Shown piece after piece: positions 35,214-45,904 of a stretch of DNA of 64,000 bases. The first letter of the stretch is position 1. Each line of letters begins with the position of its first letter. Position numbers and translations under genes: made by a program. Origin of the DNA: Nymphaea colorata (lineage: Eukaryota; Streptophyta; Magnoliopsida; Nymphaeales; Nymphaeaceae); the NCBI RefSeq assembly GCF_008831285.2, contig NC_045139.1:29305206-29369205 (forward strand), written 5' to 3'. Below the pieces are notes generated by a model, which made no database searches, was not told the origin of the DNA, and was given only the letters and a program-made list of their open reading frames with translations.

Positions 35214-38200
35214 ATGGTGAGGGCGAGGGGTCCCGTGTTCCACGGAAAGGAAGCTGCCGCCGTTGTCTGGCTATCGTCTGCGGCCCTCTTCTTCGTAATG
35301 TTCAGAGTTGCTCTCGACAATTCCTCCCGATCGACCCGCGGAGGTAATGCCTTCTCCTTCCGGCCGTTCTCGACAGGCGGATTCCGGATCCCTTGATCTT
35401 TTTGAGCTCCTCTATTTTATATACCTCCCAAATCGAGCGAATTGCGTTTTCCTTTTGGCTTGATTTTTTTTATTTATTTTCGATGCGATTTCGTCGTGGA
35501 ATGTGCGGGCGTTCTTCGACAACCACAATCGCATGCGGCTTCTGTTGTGAATTCTTCTCTGTCTTCACTTTGGTGTAAGATGTTTGTTGCTCGGAGAGGA
35601 AGCTTTCAAACGCCATTCCTCCTCCAAGTCCCTCTGTACCTCTCCCTATAGTTTCCTCCCAGATGCGTTTCTTCTTCACTATCGCAACAGGTTTAGGATT
35701 TCAACACCATTGATCAGGATCACTTGAAAGATTATTAGGCCTAGCAAGTTTCTTCAGACTTCTGCAACCTGCCAATAAACCCTTATTCATCTTGAACTGG
35801 CGAGATCAAGTTTTTCCTTTGCCCAAACTCTGGTCCCCCTGTAGGAGTTCAGTGCCGGCTACTTCATGCAGAAAATGACCTTCAAGGGGAGCTTGAAGAT
35901 CACCCTCCTAAAACTAACAATCTAGTGCACAATGTATCTGATCAACTATGTTACATGGGTATGGGTATAGATGCGGGTACACACACGAGTGTTGACCAAT
36001 TTCAAAAAGCTTGGGTATGGAGATACAATTGAGTGTGTGTATAAAACATGTAATTTGCATAATTTGTATATTTGTATGTATAAATAGTGCGTTCTTATGA
36101 AAAAGAAACAATAGCATTATAATTATTTGTATAATTTGCATGCTAGCAAGAAAATGCTGATAATGCAAACACAATAAACACAATCATATTCGTGCAAAAA
36201 GCAAACTGAGCAATTAGTGAGAGAAACTGAAACAGAAACGGATGGAGAGGCAAAGAAAAAAAAGGGAAGCAGAGAGATAGAAAAGTGAAAGAGAGAGGCG
36301 GAAAGGCAGAGAGAGAAAGAGAGAGGCAGAGAGATAGAGGAAAAAAGGCAGAGAGATAGAGAAAGAGAGAAGAAATAGTAGAGAGCCTATGCACATATGT
36401 CACATGGGTACGGATACGGGTGCTATTACGGGTATAGGTGTAGAGTCTGTAGACTACTTTTAAAAGACTTGGCGACACGGTCATCTATATATATGTATAT
36501 ATAGGTACATATATGTATATATGTACATATACAGTAAGATTTTAAGCAAATAAGCACATAAATTCATTTTCTACATTTATAAAATATATATTATTAAACC
36601 AAAAATGCTAAAAATTGACCAAAAACATATAAAAATACAAAAATATATCAAAAAATTTTAAAAAATAAACTATGCAGTGTCCAAGCAGTGTCCCATGCCA
36701 GCACCACTGTCGTCATACTTCCACCTTTTATAAGTGTATGTGTTACATAACTGGGCATACGTTTTGTTGGAGAGGGGAGAATCATCTGAGATGCCCAAAT
36801 GTTACATAACTAGGCATACCGTCAGCTTTGTGCATCTCGGATGATTCTCCTATCTCCATCAATAGGTATGCCTAATTATGTAGTACACAGGAATCAAACT
36901 AGAGACGCACCCCTCACCCAACCAGTTACTCTATGCTCCTTGAAGCTACTCGGTTGAAACTTCAAAATAGAACGTACAGTATCAGACTAAATGAGTAAAA
37001 GTCCAAAATCATAGCATTACAAATCATGAAAATTTTACTGTCCTGCAGAGTTCTACAAGAAAAACTCCAGTAAAAAATAGTTCAAAATCAGCAATATGTG
37101 GTGAAACTATCAGAGCATTCACAAATGGAATGTTTAGTGTGAGCCTTATTATTAGTTTAAATTTTAATTATTTTTTGTTATAAGTTGATATCAATTTCAT
37201 TGAAAACTGCTTCAGTTTTGTTGTTAATTTTAAAAATTAAGATTGCATTTTTTAGGTTATGTTTTTATTTTTGACTGCTTAGTGCACCTAGTCCCACCTA
37301 GGCTCTGTGCTCAACACACAACACCTGGGTTTGCACCCAGCGCTTTTACAACATGAGGACCTGCTAATCAATGTCTGGACTGGCTACATGGATGTATTTT
37401 CAGGGCATGGCATCACCTCTACAATTCTGACAGTACCCACTTTGGACTTTGCATCCACAGATTTTGGTGTTCTTGAGTTACGCAATCTCATTTCTGTTGC
37501 TCTACATACTGTCATATTATTCATCATATCTTGAATGATTCCACAATGTGTTATGATAACCTGTTACCATGGCTGGTGATGTTGACTTCTTTTTGTCTTG
37601 GCTTTCTATAGTAGATTTTAATAGATTTTTGCGGCAGTCAGGAAATTGATCCCTCCAAAAGATTTTATTGATTTTGGGAGCGATGATCAGGGTCTGGAAT
37701 TTCAAATTCAATAAAAAGGTCAGACTTGTATGATAAGATGGCTAGGGATCTGGATGAACATGGACCTCGTTTTCTTGAAGCTGGTGCAACTTCTCAGTCA
37801 TTATCACTTTCAGATATATTTTCGTTAAAAGATGGGTCTGTTGTGCCCATACTGAAGGTAAGGCTTTGTTTTGCTTTTTTTTTCTTAAACATGCTTTCAT
37901 ATCATTCTATTGGTTTCTTGATAAATGGCTACTGGGAAGACAACATACATTTAATTTCGCCTTTCTGGAGCACTCCAAGATGCACTTGCTTCTGTGTTGC
38001 AGGTTGCAGATCCACCTGTTCGTGCAAATGTTTTGTACTTAAGTCCTGAATATGCAGGGCATCTGTTGTGAGTTATTTTAGTTTTAATGTCTCATGATAT
38101 AGTCTTTTCAGGCAAATTTTCTCTTCTATAATGAAAGTGTATTTGAAATTGAGAGAAAATATCTGTTGCAGGAAGGCTGTAAAGAATATTTTTCTACCCT

Positions 38201-38433
38201 ACTTTGATAAAGGTTATGTTACACCTCCTTATCAACAAATACTGATCTTAGTTTAACTGCAATTTAGTAGAGGGGTTATTTTTTCCAGTCAAGTTCTACC
38301 GAATCTAGACTTTTTAGCTTTTATCTTGTCAAGTGCACATGAATGTCTTCATGTCTTTCCCACCTCATGGTTTATCTAAGATAGCACTCTCTAGCTGTCA
38401 GTTTTGACTATCTTATTCCTCCTCAAGTTGCCT

Positions 38434-38476
<43 letters not shown>

Positions 38477-38721
38477 TGACTGAATGATGACTTTGGCTAT
38501 CCAGAGTCACCCAACCATCTAACAAGGGCCATTCATCTGAAAAAGATGGATGGTTGAGAGAAAAAATAAGGAGAAAAAAGTGTGAACTAATACTAAATGA
38601 CAGAAATGTCCGTCACTTTTTTCTCATTGTTTTTCTCTTGACTGTCCATCATGATGGATTGGACGGTGGTGATTAGAAGCTTGGGTGACTCTGAAAAACT
38701 AGAGTCACCATTCAATTTTCC

Positions 38722-38753
<32 letters not shown>

Positions 38754-41502
38754 GTATAGGTAATACTGCTTCTCCATTGAAAACTACCATAATGGGCCCT
38801 GTGGATCTTCTGACAGTAATTCAAGAGGGCCCATAAGTTCTTGAGACTTCTTGTGGACCACTTTCTTTAACAATTTGCACACACACACACACACCCCCAT
38901 GATGAGAGAGATGCTCGAGAACTTATGCATCTGCACTATATATATACATATATATATAATTTTCCTTTGCATTTTTGTTTTAGTCTCTCTATTGATCTTC
39001 TCTTTTCTTTCTATAGAAATTTGGTTCCAGAATACAAGCCTCTATCACTTTAGCATGTTTCATGCCTCACACCATCTTGAACCAGTCCCTGCAACTCCTA
39101 ATGAGGTAGTAACTAGTGTCACAATAAAGTGCTCATGTATGAACATCCAATGTTAATGCACTTATAGAATACATCCATTGAAACGGTGTTTTTGCAAGAT
39201 TGAAGCTGAAGTGGGGGCTGTTAAAGATGTTTCTGTTCATCTCTGCCCATTGAAAATTGTCCTGGATAGAGTGGTGTTGACCTCTACAGGTGTCATCCTT
39301 GGCTTATGGCAGGTTTGCTTGTGGCCTTATATCTCTGCTCCATTTTGCTTTTGTTTTATTTCCTCAGCCATACTTCAGTACCCCTTTGTGTCCCTTTCTG
39401 TAGGATGCATGATCTGCATTATCTTTCCCTTCTTCACTAATTGTAATTTTTGGGAAGTGAATGTATATTAATTCTGCATTCATGCCATTCTTCATTTTGT
39501 TCATTCATTCTCGGTTTTCTGCAGTGGAATGGGAATTAATTTTCCTCCCGATTATGAGTTTTAAGTAGTACTGATATTGTAATGCTTAATCATCGTCCAT
39601 CTTCGATGTGGTCTTCTAATAATGTGTTTTTGATGCTAAAGAATTATCTGATAAGGTTATTCTGGCTTGCTGAAGCTCCATGTATATAGCTTAAACATGC
39701 TTCTCCATCTGATTACCAGTTTCATGATGAAGCAAAGCCTTCTTTCAGCAAGTCTTTTTTAATAATGTAGTGCACTTGCCAGCTGACTAATTAACTTCTG
39801 AGTTCTGTGGATAAAATTAACTGGTTGGTCCATGATTTCATGTATTTTTACCTTCAGTAATCAAACCCTCTGTGTGCATGCAGGTAACATCTGGTACAGA
39901 CCCTGTCACAATTCGTGGTGAATTAAGAAAGGCTCTTCCACGAGCACCACAAAAGCAACTTGTAACTTTCAATGGATTCTCCTGCTCTTTATTGCTGTGG
40001 AAAAGAAGAATATAAGCAGTTGCTGTTAGCTTGATCGATTGACAAAATTTCCTTTTTCCTTTTAATTCTTATTCTTTGCAGTATGACCCCATTCTACTTC
40101 ACACTTCCTTTGCGAGGCTTCTTGGTTCCCCAAAACTCTCTTCAGGGGTATGTGTTATTTGTTTGTGTCCTTTACAAATTAGTTCTTGTTTCATGGATGT
40201 TGAGAATACCTATTTCCAATTTCAGAAAGAAAAAAAGAATATATGTATTTCTACTTCTATGAATTGCTTGGTCTATGGTTCAGATTACCATCCAACGGAC
40301 TCTTTGTAATGTTTTATGACTCTAATGAAATTGATAACCACCAATTAATGGCAATTCAATGTGTTTTGATGGCATGTCACCCTTGGGAGTTCCTTCAAGG
40401 TCTGTGACTTTAGCATGTGCAGAATATAGTGAGGCCATTTTGAACGGATTTACCTTAGGCTGTATATAGGGTTTGATTAATGAAGCTGCACAGCCACCTA
40501 CGATAAGCAAGCCTACTATTTCCACAATCAAATTATTTGTTTCAGTAAAGCAGGTTGCAGTTGCCGTAAGACCTTTCTGATTGGGATATATGTTAGCAGC
40601 TGTGGGTGCTATATGTCAGTACAAATTCTGTGGTATAACATCTCGTGCCTGCATGTTCTGCTACATTCAAGCTATCACCTTTCAATAGTAATTTGTAGGT
40701 TTTTTTCCTCGTCAAGTCAAGGGTTTCTTATAATCTAGCAATGCATGTCTTCAGAGATCACTTCCATGGATGAGTCCCACCTCTCTCATTCACTTGAAGC
40801 ATTTTGATGGTTCAGGAGAATCTCACTGCTTGTACGTGAAGAATTACAAAGATTTGACTTGTCTGCTCAAAGTCATTCTCTTGTTTCCATTATTGCACAT
40901 CTCTCTCACTGCTTTTTCACTACTGAATATCCTGTGTCATGAATATCTGTTTTGTGGATTACTTGTGACTTTTTATTTGAAACTGGCTACTTGATCGTAG
41001 ATGATTCTTAATATTTACTTTTCTTGCTTTGTTGACAGTTATCATGTTCATGTTTTTTTTGTTTTCTCCACTCAGGCTATGGGCAAGAACTCCGATCTAC
41101 TTGCATTTTTCCATAATCTGGTTGGCCAAGTCAATAAGGAACTTCATGGATTTGAGGTCTGATGACTCGAAATACATTATCTGCTTGTATTTGAAACCTT
41201 ACATTGTCTACCATGCAACCCTGAAAATGAAACACATGTCTTGATTGCCCTGGATACAGTCCCACCTAATCTTGGAAATTATGAGCGTTGGATGCCGGGG
41301 AAATGAACTCTTGGAGTTCATTGCAAACTTGTCTTTCTGCTTTGTCAAATCATCCAACAATTCCCTTACAGTTGGTCTATTGTTTCTTCATCAGGCAGTT
41401 GTTTCTGAGCTCTGGTATGTTGAAGAATTTGATGTTCTGGCACTTGCTCTTAATGGAAGGATCGAAGCTCGGAAATTCCATCTAGGTTGCTCTAAAGATT
41501 GA
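35214..41502 (+). CDS. Conserved plant membrane protein of unknown function, 312 aa, ten exons
   Basis: Exons: 35214-35343, 37691-37857, 38003-38067, 38172-38212, 39017-39105, 39199-39312, 39884-39961, 40082-40147, 41076-41156, 41395-41502. All introns are GT-AG and phases join, giving 312 residues and a TGA stop. Residues about 13-32 (EAAAVVWLSSAALFFVMF) form one membrane anchor near the N-terminus. The rest is soluble and looks like a globular domain, with LYDKMARDLDEHGP, LSLSDIFSLKDG, WFQNTSLYHFSMFHASHH, PLKIVLDRVVLTSTGVILGLWQ and a final SELWYVEEFDVLALALNGR. I recall similar unannotated membrane proteins in other land plants but know no function or catalytic motif. The start of exon 2 is the least certain: an acceptor at 37721-37723 also keeps phase and would drop 11 residues. 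Exon 1 is 2.3 kb from exon 2. Confidence 0.87.
35936..36030 (+). repeat. GGGTATGGGT-type repeat, copy 1
   Basis: TGTTACATGGGTATGGGTAT..GCGGGTAC.. is followed by ACCAATTTCAAAAAGCTTGGGTATGG. The same order (ACATGGGT, degenerate GGGT units, TTTCAAAAA, TTGGGTGCGG) is seen at 50803-50900, and a shorter version at 36398-36480. It is intronic in the ten-exon gene. Confidence 0.55.
36225..36388. repeat. Purine-only tract of about 160 bp
   Basis: Almost uninterrupted A and G on the plus strand (GAGAGGCAGAGAGATAGA-type units). It lies between two copies of the GGGT repeat and within the 2.3 kb first intron. Such tracts can form triplex DNA, which is inference here. Confidence 0.7.
36398..36480 (+). 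repeat. GGGTACGGAT-type repeat, copy 2
   Basis: TGTCACATGGGTACGGATAC..GGGTATAGGTG..ACTTTTAAAAGACTTGGCGACACGG is related to the 35936 and 50803 copies. The repeated ACATGGGT head makes chance similarity unlikely. Confidence 0.5.
36720..36960 (-). mobile_element. SINE-like unit with internal inverted repeat
   Basis: On the minus strand a box A-like TAGAGTAACTGGT (36921-36933) and a box B-like AGTTTGATTC (36891-36900) are spaced as in tRNAs. Downstream (lower coordinates) lies an 18/19 inverted repeat: arm 36776-36794 (GGAGAATCATCTGAGATGC) and arm 36832-36850, loop 37 nt. The motif GTTACATAACT(G/A)GGCATAC occurs twice directly and once inverted. It lies in intron 1 of the ten-exon gene. The family is not certain. 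Confidence 0.45.
38434..38749. mobile_element. Foldback MITE inside TA microsatellites, about 315 bp
   Basis: Long terminal inverted repeats fold on each other. The left arm reads GAATGATGACT..CAGAGTCACCCAA..TGGATGGTTGAGAGAAAAA..GAGAAAAAAGTG; the reverse complement of the right arm reads GAATGGTGACTC..CAGAGTCACCCAAGC..TGATGGACAGTCAAGAGAAAAA..GAGAAAAAAGTG. Arms of about 120 bp meet near 38575-38620. TA tracts bound it on both sides (38434-38457 plus GA to 38476, and 38722-38749). This matches MITEs that insert into TA microsatellites (Micron-like habit). It sits in intron 4 of the ten-exon gene. Confidence 0.75.
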
Positions 41503-42625
41503 CTCTCTGGAAGAGGTGTGTGGGTTTGTCTTTACAAATCACTTGAATATGTGGCTCTGGAAATTGACTCTCTTGATGGAGGCTGCCCTTACGAATCATT
41601 TGATTTTGTCCTTGTACAATCTTTTCAGGCACCTTCTCAAAAGTCAAAAATAGTGCAAAGGATGAGTGCTCCTTATGCTGTGGCATAGCCACATGGCAGC
41701 CTCACAAAATTAGTTTAATATATATGTTAATGTTTTGATATATTTGATTGTTATACATGTAAGTGCGCCAAAGAAATTAAATGTATTGAATGGGTGCCCC
41801 CATCAGAAAAAATTTCTAGCTCCGCTAGTATCCTTATGCATCATTCACATGATTTGCAGGGATGATGCTGATGTTTGGCAGTCTTTGTTCAGATTATTTT
41901 ATGGGCCAAAGTTACTTGATCTTTGTAGTGTATAAAGCATTTGCGGGGTTTAGCTGGACAGGCTCTTTTTTCCTGGACCACAGTTCACTGCTTACGTCCT
42001 CAGTAAATAGGCCGATTGGCATCTATCCTTTGTAAGTTTACTTTGGTTAAGACACTTTGTTTTGCAAATCTGTCAGAAATCTTAGAATTGATCACTTGTT
42101 AAGTGCACGTTGGGGACATTTTATATGATAACATTAACCTAGAAATCATGTCATACACTACGGCAGGGGACCTTATTGCATGGCATATACATATAGAAAC
42201 AGATTGTCATATATCAGATTTTGTGTTTATATAAACAGTGTGGTCGCCTCTAGGCTACCTCCTTCCCCTCCCAAACTATATATAATACACACACACACAC
42301 ACACACACACATACAAATCTTCATAGCATTACCTGTGGAATTTGCTATTAGGATGCATGCACATGAATGCTACATAATCTCTTTGGATGCATGCACATGA
42401 ACGCTTTTAAAAGTGCTGGCTGTGCATTCAAAACTATGGTTCTGTGTGTGTGTGCAACCCTTTGGGTAAGCTCTTCATTGCCTGACACCTTGGCCCTACA
42501 AGGCCCACACTTGCATTTCCTCCTCTCCTTCTCTTAGCACTATCCACTACCGGCCCTCGTTTGAGCTCTGACTCCAGCCCAAAGTTGCATTGCACCTTCT
42601 TTATGGCCGGCACCTTCCTTGCATG

Positions 42626-42715
42626 GATTGCTGGGCATTGTAGATCGGTTTATCTGTGAGTTGCCTTCGTCTGGCTGTCTGTATGAAACATAACGCATAT
42701 CCATGCAGCTAGATC
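42626..42715 (+). repeat. Dispersed repeat, copy A
   Basis: CTGGGCATTGTAGATCGGTTTATCTGTGA..TGTATGAAACATAACGCATATCCA is related to 45101-45182 in the same orientation and to 43199-43285 in inverse orientation. Confidence 0.65.
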
Positions 42716-43198
42716 CCTTGTTCTGCGTCAACTATCTCTTGCACTCAGATGAGTTAGGATTTGAATGCATAATCAAGTTCTTATCATCTGTAATAACTGT
42801 GCATAGGATTGATGGTAAAGGAAAATTCCAGAACTTCAATGCTTGTTCATTTGGAATTTTAGAGGGTGTTCGGTATGTGTATTGTTTAAAGTTGTAAGCA
42901 GATCAACTTTCCTCCCGTGGAGAGCATTTGATGCCCCGAAATTAGGATTTTGGCTTCAACGGAATCAAAATTCCATATTCTATTTTCTCCCTTTCTTGTG
43001 TGTGTTTGATCGCCATGAATTTTCGTTCCACAATTAAGACTATGTATTTTGATCAAACAAGCACTGAATTTTCTTCTGCCGTTTGATCCTATGCACAATT
43101 ATTGCATAGGATAAGGACTCGATGTGACAAAATACTATGTTTGAATCCAACCTTGTCTAAGCACATGAGCGAGCGAGTTGATGCAGACGATGGGATCC

Positions 43199-43285
43199 AT
43201 CCGTGTGGATACGCTTCATGTTTCATGCAGATCGCAACCTCAAGGCAAATCACATATAAAAGGATCTAAAATTATGGAGATCTAA
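43199..43285 (-). repeat. Dispersed repeat, copy C (inverted)
   Basis: The plus strand reads GTGTGGATACGCTTCATGTTTCATGCAGATCG..CAAATCACATATAAAA.., the reverse complement of the copy at 45101-45182 (GATCTGCATGAAACACGAAGC). Confidence 0.65.
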
Positions 43286-45100
43286 CATTTGATCAAACTA
43301 CAACAATGGCAATTAATCAGGGCTGGGCCGCAGTCAAAGTGAAGGTATTGTGGATCGTGAGAGTCGCTCTCCAAAATCAAGTTTCTCTTCAGCTATGGAG
43401 CTTGGGCATACACAGAAAATTTACCTACTTTATCCTATTTTCAGCAGCAAACTGGTGTATATGTGTGCAGACATTGGCACAGGCACATATTCTCATGACC
43501 ATTCACGACCGGTGCTTCAGATGGTAGCGTAAGTTACTGAAAAATACATTGAAGATGTAAGAATTTGGGAGCTGGGGAGCTTCTGTTATCATCCCCAGTA
43601 TATGTTTATATTGTATAAATTAGTCACAAAAAATGCATTTTTTTTTCCAAAAAAAACATGTATAAAACGCGAGAAATAAGCCATCCATATAAAACTAAAA
43701 AAAAAAGAACACCTTATTTTAGGGGAAAAAATGCCAAAACGGGAAAAACACGAAAACATTTTTTTCTTGTGTTTTTGTGCGCCTTTTTCTTTTGTCTTTT
43801 TCATTTTAATGTTTTTTTTACATGTTTTAATGTGAGACTACTTGTTTTCATTTTTAAATTTTTATTTATTACTTGTTTACTTATTTTTTATATTTATGTT
43901 ATTAGTTTTCACTTATTTTATTTTTCTAATTTTTAGATTTTTTAAAATTAAAAAATGGCAGTATTTTTTTATTTTTGTTAAGTTCACCATATTATACCTA
44001 GAAAAATTTTGCTGTTTAAAGCACAATAACGTTTTTTATGATTATAGTATAAGCACAGTTTCGTTATTCCCCACGCATTGAGAATCCTTCATCTCGTGCA
44101 TGTTGGGGTCCATGATAAGTGGATTTTTGTTGGTGCCAGAATTGATTTTCCTTACAAAAAAATTTCTTAATAAATTTGTTTTGGTGTTTCCATGTTGTTG
44201 GTGCCGCTCAAAAAACAAATCATACCTTATATAGTGTTGACTGTTGAACAACAAATAAGCTCACGACCGAAGTATGTATATAATTGATAAATGGCAGAGA
44301 AATTGTACACTGAAGCTTCCCAAAGCAGTTGCAATCTCATAATAAGTTGTTCAAAACCCATTTCACTTCCAAAATATTCCTAAATTGCAGAAAAAGTATA
44401 GCAGGCTGAAGATTAAGCTCACGCAAAAACGAAAGTTAGAACAACAAAAAGGAACAAAACGAAAGTTATAACAGCAAAAAGGAACAAGGAACAACGTCAA
44501 CCTTGTCATCACAAATTGAAATAAGAAATCTAACGCTTCTTTTCATACACAAAAGAAAGAAAACTGAACTTTTTCCAACATAGATTACACCGCCGCTCCA
44601 CTCATGGCAGAGTTAAGATAGAGGGTTTGCATGGGCTGTGCTTAAAATTTAAAAAATTTCATTTGTTCTATATAATTTTTTTTAAAAATGATATTTCGAC
44701 CATGGTCAAAATTTATAAACTTTGATTTAGTTCCCCTCATTAAAAATTTATATCTCTGCCATGTCTCCACCTGATTAGTGTCCTAAAAACACCTAAAACT
44801 ATTTCCCACACCTCTTACCTCCCCTGTGATGTACTGTCTCACTTAAAACATCTCATTGCAAGTTTCTCTTGCTCTTCACAAGTGATCTGCGCACACACAA
44901 TCGTCTTTCGCATGCAGTGAAGGAAAGAATCTTCCCGCCGCATGGACCCAACGTAAGGTTGGTCCATGACATCGATGGCCAATTGAGATATAAGCCTCGA
45001 ACCTGATTTGATTTGTATCAATTCACAAGTATCTTACCTTGATTTTGATTGGCATCTAGTTTTGATTCCTTGTCCATAGATGTAGTTTGATTGAATTTTA

Positions 45101-45182
45101 GATCTCTGGGCATTGTATATCGTTTTATATGTGATTTGGCCTCTTGTCACGATCTGCATGAAACACGAAGCTTATCCACCGC
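45101..45182 (+). repeat. Dispersed repeat, copy B
   Basis: CTGGGCATTGTATATCGTTTTATATGTGATTTGGCC..GATCTGCATGAAACACGAAGCTTATCCACC matches copies A and C over about 80 bp. Copies B and C face each other about 1.9 kb apart. Confidence 0.65.
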
Positions 45183-45720
45183 CTCATTCGGAATTAATCA
45201 TCAATTAGCTTTTATTTTGATGCCTCACGTCGTCGACGGTGATGAGCAGCACTCAATTCTGAAGAAGTGCAGAAGGACATTCGGTGGCCAGACGCCGGTG
45301 CGGACGTTTGAAATTCCAGCAGACATCCAACGCTAACTTAGGCTTCTTTGGTCAGTCCCTGCGAGGTGCGTGTGGATCACGTCGCCATCAAGAAACGGTG
45401 TGTGAAAGGTGTTCCCTGCACAGAGCGCGCGAAATTTTGATATAAGGTCTTGTAACTCCCAATCTAATCTAAGGTTCCTGATTGTTATTTTCCAATCGTT
45501 TTCTTTGTTGTTCGCAGATATTCCACACAAACTTGTTCGGGTGAGAACTTCTTATCCACTTGGAGAAGCATTGGAGATTGAGGTTTCATTTGATGGGGCC
45601 GGATTTTGCTGTAGAGCTCAGACAAATGTCTGCGAGTTGAAGACTCCATCCCGACTTGTCACGCACGCTTAAAATATCGACCCTGTTGAGACCTCCACTG
45701 CAGATTCTTGCCTGCGGAAA

Positions 45721-45746
45721 AAGTCGGACCTCGCGAGGTCCGACTT
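45721..45746. promoter_or_regulatory. Perfect 26-bp palindrome at the probable VPS13-like gene promoter
   Basis: The half-site AAGTCGGACCTCG is followed without spacer by its exact reverse complement CGAGGTCCGACTT. It lies about 150-180 bp before the probable first-exon donor at 45905. A perfect dyad of this length is unlikely by chance. It could bind a dimeric factor, form a cruciform, or be a transposon end; none is shown. Confidence 0.7.
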
Positions 45747-45904
45747 CTATCCGTGGATATTTTTTTTTTCCTGCCCGTTAGGGCATTTCACGAGCTCGCA
45801 ACGGATAGCTTCCGCCTTCCCCCTCCGCAGCAGACACCGTCTCCAGCAGAAGCGCGCCTCCTCCTTCATCAGCAGCAGCAGCGGAAGCCACCGGCGGTCT
45901 ACAG
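45747..45904 (+). promoter_or_regulatory. Probable 5' leader exon of the VPS13-like gene
   Basis: A GC-rich stretch containing a CAGCAGCAG run ends in CTACAG followed by a GTACTC donor at 45905. The first coding exon begins at 47935 just after a TGAATTAG acceptor-like sequence (acceptor at 47928-47929), so a leader intron of about 2.0 kb fits. No transcript evidence is available. Confidence 0.45.

Larger units (their letters stand above)
41503..45720. other. Intergenic DNA between the ten-exon gene and the VPS13-like gene
   Basis: No gene is supported. It holds decayed repeat material (41700-41825 and 44590-44765, ending in AGCTCCGC- or TCTCTGCC-like words), an AC microsatellite at 42287-42311, a T-rich low-complexity stretch at about 43620-44040, and the three-copy dispersed repeat described separately. 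A frame at 45519-45672 (IPHKLVRVRTSYPLGEALEIEVSFDG) reads like protein but matches no family I know and lacks linked exons. Confidence 0.5.

Noticed and set aside
45091..45336. 81-codon frame near the VPS13-like promoter
   Set aside because: Its start lies in a dispersed repeat (copy B) and the rest matches no family.
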